A stretch of DNA of 64,000 nt from Bradyrhizobium sediminis (lineage in GTDB: Bacteria; Pseudomonadota; Alphaproteobacteria; Rhizobiales; Xanthobacteraceae): contig NZ_CP076135.1 of the NCBI RefSeq assembly GCF_018736105.1, forward strand, positions 4,586,001-4,650,000, read 5' to 3'. Under the pieces are notes generated by a model. It was not told the origin of the DNA. It did no database searches and was given only the letters and a program-made list of their open reading frames with translations. The position numbers and the translations under genes were made by a program. Positions 8,093 to 17,773 of this stretch are shown here, piece after piece (the first letter of the stretch is position 1; the number at the start of each line of letters is the position of its first letter).

Positions 8093-8373
8093 CGCACTCT
8101 CCCAACGCAACTGCCGTGACCTTCCGCTTCGAAAGGCGCCCGGCGGGGGCGCGATGCGAAGCCGCATGGTTACGGAACTCGATCTTTTTCTGATAAGATT
8201 TATCGAGAGTTTTAAGTTAAAGGCTTGTTAAGGCCGGTTACCGCCCGCTCATCATTCTTAACAAAGCGTTAGGCGGCGGATCCGGCGCGCCGGATCGCAG
8301 CAGCGGTGGCTGCGCCTTCCGTCCCCGCCGCGACGCTGGCGATGCCCGGCCCCAGCGCTTAAGTATTCGGCCG

Positions 8374-10464
8374 ATGGACAACGATTCTACCGACAATCCC
8401 AAGGTTTCCGGCCCGCGGACGGCGCGGCGCGGCTCCGGTCCGGCCTCCCGGCCCGCGGATCTGCCGCCGCCGGACCCGGCGCTGGAGGATATCGACCCGG
8501 CGACGGCGGGCATCGAAGAGGACGACGAGGCGCGGCTGCCGGAGGCCCCGGACGAATCAGCCGACGTGCTGCCGGAAGGCCGGCTCGCGGTCGGCCATGC
8601 CGCGATCGAGCAGGCGGTGCGGCTCGCGCCGACCTCGCCCGGCGTCTACCGCATGCTCAACGCCGGAAACGACGTGCTCTATGTCGGCAAGGCGAAAAAC
8701 GTCCGCAAGCGGCTCTCCTCCTATGCGCGGGTTTCGGCGCCGCAGCCGGCGCGCATCCTGCGCATGATCGCCGCCACGGTTTCGGTCGAGATCGTGTCGA
8801 CCTCGACCGAAACCGAGGCGCTGCTGCTGGAAGCCAATCTGATCAAGCAGTTGCGGCCGCGCTTCAACGTGCAGCTGCGCGACGACAAATCGTTTCCCTA
8901 TATCCTGATCACCGGCGACCACTGGGCGCCGCAGATCCTCAAGCATCGCGGCGCGCAGTCGCGGCCCGGACGGTACTTCGGTCCGTTCGCCTCTGCAGGC
9001 GCGGTCAATCGCACCATCACCGCCCTGCAGCGCGCCTTTCTGGTGCGCTCCTGCACCGACGCGTTCTTCGAAAGCCGCACCCGGCCCTGCCTGCTCTATC
9101 AAATCCGCCGCTGTGCCGGGCCTTGCACCGGCGAGATCGATTTTCCCGGCTATACCGAACTGGTGCGCGAGGCGACGGATTTCCTTTCCGGCCGCAGCCG
9201 CGCGGTGAAGCAGGAACTCGCCGGCGAGATGGAGAAGGCTTCGGCCAATCTCGCCTTCGAGACCGCGGCACTTTACCGCGACCGGCTCGCCGCCCTGTCC
9301 GCGATCCAGTCGCAGCAGGGCATCAATCCGCACACCGTCGAGGAAGCCGATGTCTTCGCCATCCATCAGGAGGGCGGCTATTCCTGCATCGAGGTCTTCT
9401 TCTTCCGCACCGGGCAGAACTGGGGCAACCGCGCCTATTTTCCCCGCGCGGAGAAATCCTTCACCCCGGAAGAGGTGCTGTCCTCGTTCCTCGCCCAGTT
9501 CTACGACGACAAGCCGCCGCCGAAGCTCATCCTGCTGTCGCATGCGATCGAGGAGACCGGGCTGTTGGCCGACGCGCTTTCGATCAAGGCCGGCTTCAAG
9601 GTGGAGATCGCCACGCCCCGGCGCGGCGAAAAGAAGGAGCTGATCAGCCACGCGCTCACCAATGCGCGCGAGGCGCTGGGCCGCAAGCTGGCCGATACCG
9701 CGACGCAAGGCCGGCTGCTGCAGGGGCTGGTCACCACGCTCAGGCTGGCGCATCCGCCGAAGCGGATCGAGGTCTACGACAACAGCCACATCCAGGGCAC
9801 CAACGCGGTCGGCGCCATGATCGTGGCGGGGCCGGATGGCTTCATCAAGAACCAGTACCGCAAGTTCAACATCAAGTCCGAAGGCCTGACGCCGGGCGAC
9901 GACTACGCGATGATGCGCGAGGTGCTGCAGCGCCGCTTCAAGCGGCTGATGACTCAGGCCGCCGAAGGTGACGCCGCCAAACAGAAGGCGGACGACGATT
10001 CGTTTCCGCAATGGCCCGACCTCGTCATCATCGACGGCGGCCGCGGCCAGCTCAACGCCGTCCGGGAGATCTTCGCCGGCCTCGGACTGACCGGGGTGGC
10101 GCTGCTGGCGGTGGCCAAGGGGCCGGACCGCGACGCCGGCCGCGAGACCCTGTTCATGCCGGACAAGGAGCCGCTGAAGCTCGAGCCGCGCGACCCCGTG
10201 CTGTATTTCATCCAGCGGCTGCGCGACGAGGCGCACCGATTCGTGATCGGCTCGCACCGCAAGCTGCGCAAGAAGGACATTCGCGAAGCCGGCCTGCAGG
10301 AGATCCCGGGCATCGGCCCGTCCCGCAAACGGGCCTTGCTGCACCATTTCGGAACGTTGAAGGAGATCGAGCGGGCCTCGATCGCCGATCTCGGCAAGGT
10401 TCCGGGCGTCAGCGCCGAAAGCGCCCGCAAGATTTTCGAATTTTTCCACGCGCAGCCGGGATAG
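8374..10464 (+). CDS. uvrC: UvrABC system protein C (excinuclease)
   Basis: A 696-aa nucleotide-excision-repair nuclease making the 3' and 5' incisions around UvrB-bound lesions. The GIY-YIG domain starts near residue 88 ([23 protein letters not shown]). A UVR UvrB-binding motif lies near 278-310, the RNase-H-like second nuclease domain contains Asp469 in VYDNSHIQG, and a C-terminal double helix-hairpin-helix ([17 protein letters not shown] and following) binds DNA. An acidic, proline-rich extension of about 80 residues precedes the nuclease domain, explaining the length relative to E. coli (610). It leads the uvrC-pgsA-moaD-moaE-prmB series. Confidence 0.96.
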   Translation: MDNDSTDNPKVSGPRTARRGSGPASRPADLPPPDPALEDIDPATAGIEEDDEARLPEAPDESADVLPEGRLAVGHAAIEQAVRLAPTSPGVYRMLNAGNDVLYVGKAKNVRKRLSSYARVSAPQPARILRMIAATVSVEIVSTSTETEALLLEANLIKQLRPRFNVQLRDDKSFPYILITGDHWAPQILKHRGAQSRPGRYFGPFASAGAVNRTITALQRAFLVRSCTDAFFESRTRPCLLYQIRRCAGPCTGEIDFPGYTELVREATDFLSGRSRAVKQELAGEMEKASANLAFETAALYRDRLAALSAIQSQQGINPHTVEEADVFAIHQEGGYSCIEVFFFRTGQNWGNRAYFPRAEKSFTPEEVLSSFLAQFYDDKPPPKLILLSHAIEETGLLADALSIKAGFKVEIATPRRGEKKELISHALTNAREALGRKLADTATQGRLLQGLVTTLRLAHPPKRIEVYDNSHIQGTNAVGAMIVAGPDGFIKNQYRKFNIKSEGLTPGDDYAMMREVLQRRFKRLMTQAAEGDAAKQKADDDSFPQWPDLVIIDGGRGQLNAVREIFAGLGLTGVALLAVAKGPDRDAGRETLFMPDKEPLKLEPRDPVLYFIQRLRDEAHRFVIGSHRKLRKKDIREAGLQEIPGIGPSRKRALLHHFGTLKEIERASIADLGKVPGVSAESARKIFEFFHAQPG

Positions 10465-10556
10465 GGGCGGTTTCGCGTGCCAGATTTGCGTCGTCTGCAA
10501 GGGATCACGGGCGCCGCACAGTTGACCTCTGGGCTTGGGCGGTATTGGTAAGACAG

Positions 10557-11174
10557 ATGAACATCGCGACCACAAAGGGGACGGCCAGGAATTCGCTGTC
10601 CCTGCCGAATATCCTGACCTACGGCCGGATCGCCGCGATTCCGGTGGTAGTCGGCTGCGTCTTCGCCCAATCCGTGATGGACGGCCCGTTGTGGCTGCGC
10701 TGGGTGGCGCTGGCGGTATTCATTGCGGCCGGGATTACCGATTATCTCGACGGCTATTATGCGCGGATCTGGGATCAGCAGTCGGCCTTCGGCCGGATGC
10801 TCGATCCGATCGCCGACAAGCTTCTGGTCGCATCCTGCCTGTTGATGCTGGCGGCGGACTCCAGCATCCACGGCTGGACGCTGTGGGCCGCCATCGTGAT
10901 CCTGTGCCGCGAAATCCTGGTGTCGGGCCTGCGCGAATATCTCGCCGCCCTGCGGGTCAGCGTTCCCGTCACCCGGCTTGCGAAATGGAAGACCACCATC
11001 CAGCTGGTCGCGATCGGCTTTTTGATCGCCGGCGAAGCCGGCGAGATGGTATTGCCCGCGACCACGCTGATCGGCATCGCCCTTTTGTGGTTGTCGGCGA
11101 TCTTCACCATCTACACCGGCTGGGATTATTTCCGCTCCGGCATCCATCATCTCATCGAGGAGGATGGAGGATGA
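10557..11174 (+). CDS. pgsA: CDP-diacylglycerol--glycerol-3-phosphate 3-phosphatidyltransferase
   Basis: A 205-aa integral membrane enzyme making phosphatidylglycerophosphate for phosphatidylglycerol and cardiolipin. The CDP-alcohol phosphotransferase signature is complete: D-x2-D-G-x2-A-R-x8-G-x3-D-x3-D in DYLDGYYAR ... GRMLDPIAD. Several transmembrane helices are evident. The N-terminal SLPNILTYGRI matches PgsA. Its stop TGA overlaps the moaD ATG (ATGA). The start ATG at 10557 lies 92 bases after uvrC. Confidence 0.95.
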   Translation: MNIATTKGTARNSLSLPNILTYGRIAAIPVVVGCVFAQSVMDGPLWLRWVALAVFIAAGITDYLDGYYARIWDQQSAFGRMLDPIADKLLVASCLLMLAADSSIHGWTLWAAIVILCREILVSGLREYLAALRVSVPVTRLAKWKTTIQLVAIGFLIAGEAGEMVLPATTLIGIALLWLSAIFTIYTGWDYFRSGIHHLIEEDGG

Positions 11175-11422
11175 AGGTCAAGTATTTCGCCTGGGTGCGC
11201 GAACGGATCGGCAAGACCGAGGAAACGATCGAACCGCCAGCCGATGTGCGCACGGTGGACGATCTGATCGCCTGGCTGGCGGGCCGCGGCGAGACCTACG
11301 CATACGCCTTCGAGAAGCCCAAGGTGATTCGCGCCGCGATCGACCACGCCCACGTCAAGCCGGACGCCGTCATCGCCGGCGCCCGCGAGATCGCCTTTTT
11401 TCCGCCGATGACCGGCGGCTGA
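11171..11422 (+). CDS. moaD: Molybdopterin synthase small subunit MoaD
   Basis: An 83-aa ubiquitin-like sulfur carrier for molybdopterin synthesis. It begins KVKYFAWVRERIGK and ends in the essential Gly-Gly (FFPPMTGG) that is thiocarboxylated by MoeB and inserted into MoaE. The ATG overlaps the pgsA stop by 4 bases. moaE follows 4 bases later, so the two subunits are produced together. Confidence 0.94.
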   Translation: MKVKYFAWVRERIGKTEETIEPPADVRTVDDLIAWLAGRGETYAYAFEKPKVIRAAIDHAHVKPDAVIAGAREIAFFPPMTGG

Positions 11423-11426
11423 CCCG

Positions 11427-11894
11427 ATGACCGCGATCGCCACCGTCCGCATCCAGGAGGCCGATTTCGACATCGGCCGCGAGATCGCGGCGATGACGAG
11501 CGGGCGCACCGACATCGGCGCCGTCGTCAGTTTCTCCGGGATCTGCCGCGGCAGCGAGAACGGCGAGAGCATCGCCGCGCTGACGCTCGAACATTATCCG
11601 GGCATGGCGGAAGCCGAGATCATGCGGCACGCCGAGACCGCGATGGCGCGCTGGCCGCTGACCGGGCTGACCGTGATCCATCGCGTCGGCCGCATCGCGC
11701 CCGGTGAAAATATCGTGCTGGTGCTGACGGCTTCCGCGCACCGGCAGGCGGCGTTCCAGGCGGCGGAGTTCCTGATGGATTACCTGAAGGCCAATGCGCC
11801 GTTCTGGAAGCGCGAGGAAAGCGCCGCAGGCACGAATTGGGTCGAAGCGCGCAGCCATGACGACGACGCCGCTGCGCGCTGGACCAAATCCTGA
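11427..11894 (+). CDS. moaE: Molybdopterin synthase large (catalytic) subunit MoaE
   Basis: A 155-aa catalytic subunit converting cyclic pyranopterin monophosphate to molybdopterin with MoaD as sulfur donor. Recognisable stretches are GAVVSFSGICRG near residue 32, LEHYPGMAE, HRVGRIAPGE and the C-terminal APFWKRE with the conserved lysine. The stop TGA shares its last A with the prmB start codon. Confidence 0.94.
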   Translation: MTAIATVRIQEADFDIGREIAAMTSGRTDIGAVVSFSGICRGSENGESIAALTLEHYPGMAEAEIMRHAETAMARWPLTGLTVIHRVGRIAPGENIVLVLTASAHRQAAFQAAEFLMDYLKANAPFWKREESAAGTNWVEARSHDDDAAARWTKS

Positions 11895-12856
11895 TGGCCA
11901 GGCGCTCGAAACCGGCAGCGAAGCGGCCTGCCGCCGCCAAGCTCCCCAAGGTCGCATCCGGCGAATTGCTGACGCTGCTCGATTTCGTGCGCTATGCGAC
12001 GAGCCGCTTCGTCGAGGCCAGACTGGCGTTCGCGCATGGCACCACCGATCCGGTGGCGGAAGCCGCCTTCCTGGTCTGCGAAACGCTGCATCTGCATCCC
12101 GACCAGTTCGAGGCCTTCGCGACCGCGCGGGTCACGGCGCAGGAGGCCAAGGCGATCCTCGACGTGATCGCGCGCCGCGTCGCCACGCGGAAACCGGCCG
12201 CCTATCTCGTCAACAAGATCTACATGCGCGGCCTGCCGTTCTATGTCGACGAACGCACCATCGTGCCGCGCTCCTTCATCGGCGAGTTGCTGGACTCCCA
12301 TTTCGGCGGCGAGGATGACGACGCCGGCGGCTCGCTGATCGACGATCCGCTGGCAATGGAAAGCGTGCTCGACCTCTGCACCGGCTCGGGCTGTCTTGCG
12401 ATCCTCGCGAGCCGGCGATTCCCCAATGCCCGGATCGACGCGGTCGATATCTCCAGGGACGCGCTCGCCGTCGCCGCGCGCAATGTCGCCGATTACGGCC
12501 TGCAGGACCGGGTGACGCTGCACCGGGGCGACCTGTTCGAGCCGGTCGGCGGCAAGCGTTACGACCTGATCATTTCCAATCCGCCCTATGTCGACGCCGA
12601 AGGCATGGCCGGTTTGCCGCGCGAATGCCGCGCCGAGCCGAAGCTCGCCTTCGACGGCGGCCCCGACGGGCTCGACATTGTCAGGCGCATCCTCGATGAG
12701 GCCGGGCGGCACCTGACGCCGCAGGGCGGGCTGTTGTGCGAGATCGGCCGTTGCCGGCCGGCGCTGGAGGCCGCCTACCCGCAACTGCCGCTGCTGTGGC
12801 TCGACACCGAGGAATCCGACGGCGAAGTGTTCTGGATCGCCGCCGCCGACCTCTGA
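11894..12856 (+). CDS. prmB: Ribosomal protein L3 N5-glutamine methyltransferase
   Basis: A 320-aa SAM-dependent glutamine methyltransferase of the HemK/PrmB family. The SAM site is VLDLCTGSGCLAI (about 155-167), and the catalytic NPPY motif is ISNPPYVDAEGM with Asn229. The length and the AYLVNKIYMRGLPFYVDERTIVPRSF region favour PrmB (ribosomal L3) over PrmC (release factors). A basic N-terminal tail (RRSKPAAKRPAAAK) is an addition. It shares one base with the moaE stop and closes the operon. Confidence 0.9.
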   Translation: MARRSKPAAKRPAAAKLPKVASGELLTLLDFVRYATSRFVEARLAFAHGTTDPVAEAAFLVCETLHLHPDQFEAFATARVTAQEAKAILDVIARRVATRKPAAYLVNKIYMRGLPFYVDERTIVPRSFIGELLDSHFGGEDDDAGGSLIDDPLAMESVLDLCTGSGCLAILASRRFPNARIDAVDISRDALAVAARNVADYGLQDRVTLHRGDLFEPVGGKRYDLIISNPPYVDAEGMAGLPRECRAEPKLAFDGGPDGLDIVRRILDEAGRHLTPQGGLLCEIGRCRPALEAAYPQLPLLWLDTEESDGEVFWIAAADL

Positions 12857-12982
12857 GCGCGCAAAACCATCGTCAATCCGCCCGATCGAGCGGAAATATT
12901 GCGGTGCATTGGCGTTCCCGTGGCGCGACGAAGCTGATAGCCTGTTTGAATAGCGCCACGCCCCAAAATTGAAGAGGCCCCC

Positions 12983-14329
12983 ATGCTGGACAAGAGCCCG
13001 AAGCCCGCCGCCGTCAACGTCCCCAACGACCTTGCCGCGCACTGGATGCCGTTCACCGCCAACCGTGCGTTCAAGAAGAACCCGCGGCTGCTCGCCGGCG
13101 CCAAGGACATGCATTATCTCACCGTCGACGGCCGCAAGATCATCGACGCCGCCGCCGGCATGTGGTGCTGCAATGCCGGCCACGGCCGCAGCCAGATCGC
13201 CGAAGCGATCGGCAAGCAGGCCGCCGCGCTGGATTATGCGCCGCCGTTTCAGTTCGGCATCCCGCAGGCCTTCGAACTCGCCAGCCGGATCGCCGATCTC
13301 GCGCCCAAGGGCCTCGATCACGTGTTCTTCTGCAACTCCGGATCGGAGGCTGCCGATACCGCGCTCAAGATCGCGCTGGCCTATCACCAGACTCAGGGTC
13401 AGGGCACCCGCACCCGGCTGATCGGCCGCGAGCGCGGCTATCACGGCGTCGGCTTCGGCGGTACTTCCGTCGGCGGCATCGTCAATAACCGCAAGATGTT
13501 CGGCACGCTGCTCGCCGGCGTCGATCACCTGCCCCACACCTATGACCGCGACAAGCAGGCCTTCACCAAGGGCGAGCCGGAATATGGCGCGCACTTTGCC
13601 GAGGAGCTGGAGCGGCTGGTCAATTTGCACGGTGCTTCCACCATCGCCGCCGTCATCGTCGAGCCGATGGCGGGATCGACCGGCGTGCTGCCGGCGCCGA
13701 AGGGCTATCTGAAGCGGCTGCGCGAGATCACCCAGAAGCACGGCATTCTCCTGATCTTCGACGAAGTCATCACCGGCTACGGCCGGCTCGGCTTCGCCTT
13801 CGCGGCGGAACGCTACGGCGTATTGCCTGACATGCTGACGTTTGCCAAAGGCATCACCAACGGTGCGGCGCCGATGGGCGGCGTGCTGGTGCGCGACACC
13901 ATCCACGACGCCTTCATGAGCGGCCCGGAACACATGGTCGAACTGACCCACGGCTACACCTATTCGGCGCACCCGATCGCCTGCGCCGCGGCGCTCGCGA
14001 CCCTCGATATCTACCGCGACGAGAAGCTGTTCGAGCGCGCCAACAAGCTCGAGCCGAAATTCGCCGACGCGGTGATGTCGCTGAAGAACGAGCCCAATGT
14101 GGTGGATATCCGCACCGTCGGCCTGACCGCCGGCATCGATCTCGCGTCGCGCCCGGATATGCCAGGCAAGCGCGGCTTCGACGGGCTGAACAGCGCCTTC
14201 CACGACAACGACCTGATGCTGCGGGTCGCCGGCGACACCCTGGCGCTGACGCCGCCCTTGATCGTCAGCGAAGACCAGATCGGCGAAATCGTCGCCAAGG
14301 TCGCCAAGGTGATCCGCGCGGTAGCGTAG
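12983..14329 (+). CDS. Class III aminotransferase, omega-amino acid:pyruvate transaminase type
   Basis: A 448-aa PLP enzyme of fold type I. It has ALDYAPPFQFG, the phosphate-binding CNSGSEAADTALK, LIFDEVITGYGR with the cofactor-binding Asp, and Schiff-base Lys289 in LTFAKGITNGA (Lys288 in the Pseudomonas beta-alanine:pyruvate enzyme). MWCCNAGHGR and THGYTYSAHPIACAA also match that subgroup. Likely reaction: beta-alanine or another omega-amino acid plus pyruvate to the semialdehyde plus alanine. The substrate is inferred from the subgroup; taurine or GABA remain possible. Monocistronic by position. Confidence 0.88.
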   Translation: MLDKSPKPAAVNVPNDLAAHWMPFTANRAFKKNPRLLAGAKDMHYLTVDGRKIIDAAAGMWCCNAGHGRSQIAEAIGKQAAALDYAPPFQFGIPQAFELASRIADLAPKGLDHVFFCNSGSEAADTALKIALAYHQTQGQGTRTRLIGRERGYHGVGFGGTSVGGIVNNRKMFGTLLAGVDHLPHTYDRDKQAFTKGEPEYGAHFAEELERLVNLHGASTIAAVIVEPMAGSTGVLPAPKGYLKRLREITQKHGILLIFDEVITGYGRLGFAFAAERYGVLPDMLTFAKGITNGAAPMGGVLVRDTIHDAFMSGPEHMVELTHGYTYSAHPIACAAALATLDIYRDEKLFERANKLEPKFADAVMSLKNEPNVVDIRTVGLTAGIDLASRPDMPGKRGFDGLNSAFHDNDLMLRVAGDTLALTPPLIVSEDQIGEIVAKVAKVIRAVA

Positions 14330-14560
14330 CGCCGCCGCGGCCTCTTCACCTCGCCCCGCTTGCGGGGCGAGGGAGAGCTGAACCAGAATACGCTTGAGCC
14401 GGAGGACAGTTCGGCGCCGCTCAAAAGAACACTAGCCCTGCGAATCAACATTGATGCTAAGCTTGCGCCGCTTGGGGGAGCGCACGATACGACCGATTCC
14501 TGAAGGTTGCGCGTTTTCCGGAAGCGGGGGCAGTCTGGTCTTGAGGGCGTTGCGCGCGAC

Positions 14561-16027
14561 ATGATCCGCATTTCCACGATTTTCATCGCCATCTGCATGG
14601 TGCTGGTCGCAGCCTCCCTCGGCCTGATCCTGTATTCGGTGGCAGGCATCAGCGGATCGGAATCCGCGATCGTGGCGCTGACCGCGCTGACCTTCCTGAT
14701 CCTCTACAATGCCGTGTCGATGCGGCTACGCGACCGCACCGACGTCGGCGGCCAGATCGCCGACCTGTCGCGCGGCACCGCCGACCTCGCCCGCCAGGTC
14801 GCCGAATTCGGGCGCCGCCTCGCCGCCGTCGAGGGCCGGGTGGCGTCGGCCAATTCAGCCGGAGCCGACCGCATCCAGAACGTGGTTGGCGAAATCAACG
14901 AGCTCGGGATGCTGGTCAAGCAGCTTGCGGTCTCCGTCGCCGGCCATGACGACCTGCTGGCCTCGGGCGCCGCAGTTCAGCCGCCGGACAGGCAAGCGCA
15001 GAACGAGTTGACGTTTGCCGCCGAGGAAACCGGCACTGCGGCCGAGGCCCCTGCCGTAGCGCCCGCCGCCACGGCAGCGCCCACTCCCGCCGCCGCGGCT
15101 GCTGCCCCCGCCGCCCAGACCGCGCCTTCGCGCAGCCAGGCGCAGCTGCTCGCCGCGGTCAAAAGCGCGGTCGAGGAAAACCGCATCGATATCTATCTGC
15201 AGCCAATGGTGACGCTGCCGCAGCGCAAGGTGCGCTTCTACGAGGCGGTGACGCGGCTGCGCGACGACAAGGACCAGATTCTCGCCGCCGAGGATTTCAT
15301 CGCGGTCGCCGAAGCCGGCGGGCTGATCGGGCGGATCGACAACATGGTGATGCTGCGCTGCGTGCAGGTGCTGCGCCGGCTGATGGTGCGCAACAAGGAT
15401 GTCGGGATCTTCTGCAACGTCGCCGCGGCGACGCTGGGCAATCCCGCCACCTTCGCGCAATGCCTCGATTTCCTCGAAGCCAATCGCGCGCTGGCGCCGT
15501 CCTTCGTGCTCGAATTCAAGCAGGCGACGTTCCGCAACCTCGGTCTGACCGAGACCGAGCATCTCGCGGCGCTGGCGCAGCGCGGCTTCCGTTTCTCGAT
15601 CGATCACGTCACCGACCTGCGGATCGAGCCGCGGGAACTCGCCGACCGCGGGGTCCGCTTCATCAAGGTGCCGGCAGCGCTGCTCTTGGACCCGAAGCAG
15701 ACCTCCACATCCGACATTCACCCCTCGGACCTTTCCGACCTGCTCGGCCGCTTCGGCATCGACCTGATCGCCGAAAAGATCGAGGGGGAACGCGCCGTGG
15801 TCGATCTGCTCGACTATGACGTGCGGTTCGGGCAGGGATTTCTGTTTGCACCGCCGCGGCCGTTGCGGCCCGAGGGGGCATCTGCTACCGGCGGGGCCAC
15901 TCCAGACAAGGCGCAGGAACCCCATGGCTCCAGCAATACGGCTCCACTCAACAGTCCGGCCATCGAGCCCCCGCCGCGGGCAACCGGCAATGCCGCGCTG
16001 GCGCGCCGCGCCGCCGGACCGGGCTGA
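14561..16027 (+). CDS. Membrane-anchored degenerate EAL-domain protein, TipF-like
   Basis: A 488-aa protein. Two N-terminal transmembrane helices (about 4-25 and 30-48) are followed by a coiled coil (60-130, IADLSRGTADLARQVAEFG...), an Ala/Pro-rich linker (150-205) and a C-terminal EAL domain (about 210-440). The EAL glutamate is kept (Glu228 in YEAVTRLRD), but the DDFG metal site reads SIDHVTD (Asp348, His349), so phosphodiesterase activity is doubtful. This architecture matches TipF of Caulobacter, a c-di-GMP receptor needed for flagellar assembly. The ATG at 14561 is preferred to an upstream TTG. A 48-residue disordered tail ends the protein. Confidence 0.75.
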   Translation: MIRISTIFIAICMVLVAASLGLILYSVAGISGSESAIVALTALTFLILYNAVSMRLRDRTDVGGQIADLSRGTADLARQVAEFGRRLAAVEGRVASANSAGADRIQNVVGEINELGMLVKQLAVSVAGHDDLLASGAAVQPPDRQAQNELTFAAEETGTAAEAPAVAPAATAAPTPAAAAAAPAAQTAPSRSQAQLLAAVKSAVEENRIDIYLQPMVTLPQRKVRFYEAVTRLRDDKDQILAAEDFIAVAEAGGLIGRIDNMVMLRCVQVLRRLMVRNKDVGIFCNVAAATLGNPATFAQCLDFLEANRALAPSFVLEFKQATFRNLGLTETEHLAALAQRGFRFSIDHVTDLRIEPRELADRGVRFIKVPAALLLDPKQTSTSDIHPSDLSDLLGRFGIDLIAEKIEGERAVVDLLDYDVRFGQGFLFAPPRPLRPEGASATGGATPDKAQEPHGSSNTAPLNSPAIEPPPRATGNAALARRAAGPG

Positions 16028-16042
16028 CCGGCGTTCCCCGTC

Positions 16043-16897
16043 ATGACGGCGCTGACGTTCGTCGAGAAGCTGCGCGACCTCGTCGATGGCGTCGACGTCG
16101 TGCTCTCCGATATCTGGGGCGTGGTTCACAACGGGCTCGAGGCCTTTCCCGAAGCCTGCGAGGCGCTGCATACGTTTCGTGCCCGGGGCGGCGCGGTCAT
16201 TCTGATCACCAACGCGCCAAGGCCCGCGGACTCCGTGCAGCGGCAATTGCGCAAGATGGGCATCGCCGACGAGACCTATGACGCCATCGTCAGTTCAGGC
16301 GACCTGACCCGGCATTTCGTCGCCGGCCATCCCGGCAAGAAGATGTTCTGGCTCGGCCCGGAGCGCGACAACTCGATCTATCGCGGCCTGGATCCGGTGC
16401 TCGCGCCGCTGGAGCAGGCCGACTACATCGTCTGCACCGGCCTGTTCGACGACGAAACCGAATCCGCCGAGGACTATCGCGGCATGATGCTCAAGGCCCG
16501 CGAGCGCAAGCTGACGCTGATCTGCGCCAATCCCGACATCGTCGTCGAGCGCGGCGACCGGCTGATCTATTGCGCCGGCGCGATCGCCGAACTCTACCGC
16601 GAACTCGGCGGCGAGGTGATCTTCTACGGCAAACCGCACCGGCCGATCTACGAACGCGCCATGGAGCTCGCCGCCGAGCGCCACAGCCATCCGATCGAGC
16701 TCAACCGCGTGCTGGCGATCGGGGATTCCGTGCGGACTGACCTGGCCGGCGCGCACGGCTTCGGCATCGATTGCCTGTTCGTGACCCGCGGCATCCACTC
16801 CGAGGAGTTCGAGGGCATCGACCAGCTCGACCCGGCGTCGGTGAAGGAATTGTTCGGCCACCCGCCAAAGGCGCTGACGCGGGAGCTGAGGTGGTAG
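16043..16897 (+). CDS. HAD-superfamily hydrolase, TIGR01459 / NagD-like
   Basis: A 284-aa HAD phosphatase-fold protein of the class IIA (NagD-like) group. Nucleophile Asp23 lies in VLSDIWGVVHNG, motif II is VILITNAPRP, and motif IV is LAIGDSVRTDLAGAHGFG. Position +2 after the nucleophile, an Asp in most HAD phosphatases, is Trp here (DIW), as I recall for the alphaproteobacterial TIGR01459 family. The substrate is unknown. It starts 15 bases after the TipF-like gene, so co-transcription is possible. Confidence 0.85.
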   Translation: MTALTFVEKLRDLVDGVDVVLSDIWGVVHNGLEAFPEACEALHTFRARGGAVILITNAPRPADSVQRQLRKMGIADETYDAIVSSGDLTRHFVAGHPGKKMFWLGPERDNSIYRGLDPVLAPLEQADYIVCTGLFDDETESAEDYRGMMLKARERKLTLICANPDIVVERGDRLIYCAGAIAELYRELGGEVIFYGKPHRPIYERAMELAAERHSHPIELNRVLAIGDSVRTDLAGAHGFGIDCLFVTRGIHSEEFEGIDQLDPASVKELFGHPPKALTRELRW

Positions 16898-16939
16898 TGG
16901 GTTCTGGAGCGTTTTCCAGCTTGCCCGAACCAGTACGCT

Positions 16940-17095
16940 TCACGCGGGGCCTCATGGTTCGAGACGCGCGAAGACGCGCTCCTCACCATGAGGGACTGAG
17001 ACCTCATCCTGAGGAGCATCGCCAACGGGTCGCGCGAATGCGCGCCCGATGACAGGCTCCGCGATGCGTCTCGAAGGATGGAGCATCTGAGGTGG
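16940..17095 (+). repeat. Dispersed palindromic repeat, two modules
   Basis: Module 1 is an inverted repeat CCTCATGGT...ACCATGAGG around 16950-16993. Module 2 runs CCTCATCCTGAGGAGC...CAACGGGTCGCGCGAATGCGCG...GATGACAGGCTCCGCG...GTCTCGAAGGATG (about 17001-17080). About 65 bases of module 2 recur exactly, inverted, at 32365-32435. It lies between the HAD gene and cheY. Confidence 0.8.
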
Positions 17096-17149
17096 AAATG
17101 GCGCTAGCCGTTAACCTGGATGCATCGTCCCGAGGGGGTGTAGCGCGCC

Positions 17150-17545
17150 TTACGCGTTCGCCATGTCCGGGAATACCGCCTCGATCTTGGTCTTCAGCGT
17201 GGCGGCGTTGAACGGCTTGACGATGTAATTGTTCACGCCGGCCTTCTTGGCGGCGATGACGTTTTCGGTCTTGGATTCGGCCGTGATCATGATGAACGGG
17301 GTGGTGGCGAGATTGGGGTCGGCCCGGACTTCCCGGAGCAGGTCGTAGCCGGTCATCGGCTCCATGTTCCAGTCGGAGATCACCAGCCCGTACTTCTTGC
17401 CGCGCATCTTGTTGAGCGCCGCCGATCCATCGTTGGCGTCATCGATATTCTCGAAGCCGAGCTGCTTCAGAAGATTTCGGATGATGCGGATCATGGTGCT
17501 GTAGTCATCCACCACCAGAACCGGCATCGACAGATCAACCGCCAT
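17150..17545 (-). CDS. Single-domain response regulator, CheY-type
   Basis: A 131-aa stand-alone receiver domain. Acidic pocket VVDD (13-14), phospho-acceptor Asp58 in VISDWNMEPMTG, Thr88 in MITAES and Lys110 in IVKPFN are all present. DWNMP-like context and length match chemotaxis CheY, which binds the flagellar switch. The ATG at 17545 has GGGGGAG five bases upstream; a GTG two codons earlier is less likely. No other che genes adjoin it, but a cheZ lies at 57595. It is divergent from ribF. Confidence 0.88.
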   Translation of the reverse strand: MAVDLSMPVLVVDDYSTMIRIIRNLLKQLGFENIDDANDGSAALNKMRGKKYGLVISDWNMEPMTGYDLLREVRADPNLATTPFIMITAESKTENVIAAKKAGVNNYIVKPFNAATLKTKIEAVFPDMANA

Positions 17546-17773
17546 CTTCACTCCCCCGCAACGCTACAAACCATCAACGAGCCTGCATCGGGCCGAAAAG
17601 CCCCGCAGTTCGCCCCCATCAGTAGCATCAGCCGTTAAACAGCCCGTTAACCGACCTCCGCGGGAAAGACCGGCAAGACACCCGTTCTACGGTCGATCGG
17701 GCCCCGCTTGACTTCATTGGGGCCGCCACGTCACGGTCCCGTCCCCATCCGATTTGAGCAAGAATCCCCGAAA

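Noticed and set aside
8093..8373. AT-rich stretch as a defined promoter for the outer-membrane protein
   Set aside because: Several weak -35/-10 pairs are possible on the minus strand; none is good enough to annotate.
8557..10575. 672-codon minus-strand frame opposite uvrC
   Set aside because: Shadow of uvrC caused by GC-rich third positions; no domain, no ribosome site, and uvrC is unambiguous.
11780..14203. 807-codon minus-strand frame
   Set aside because: Runs antisense to moaE, prmB and the aminotransferase, all of which have complete family motifs.
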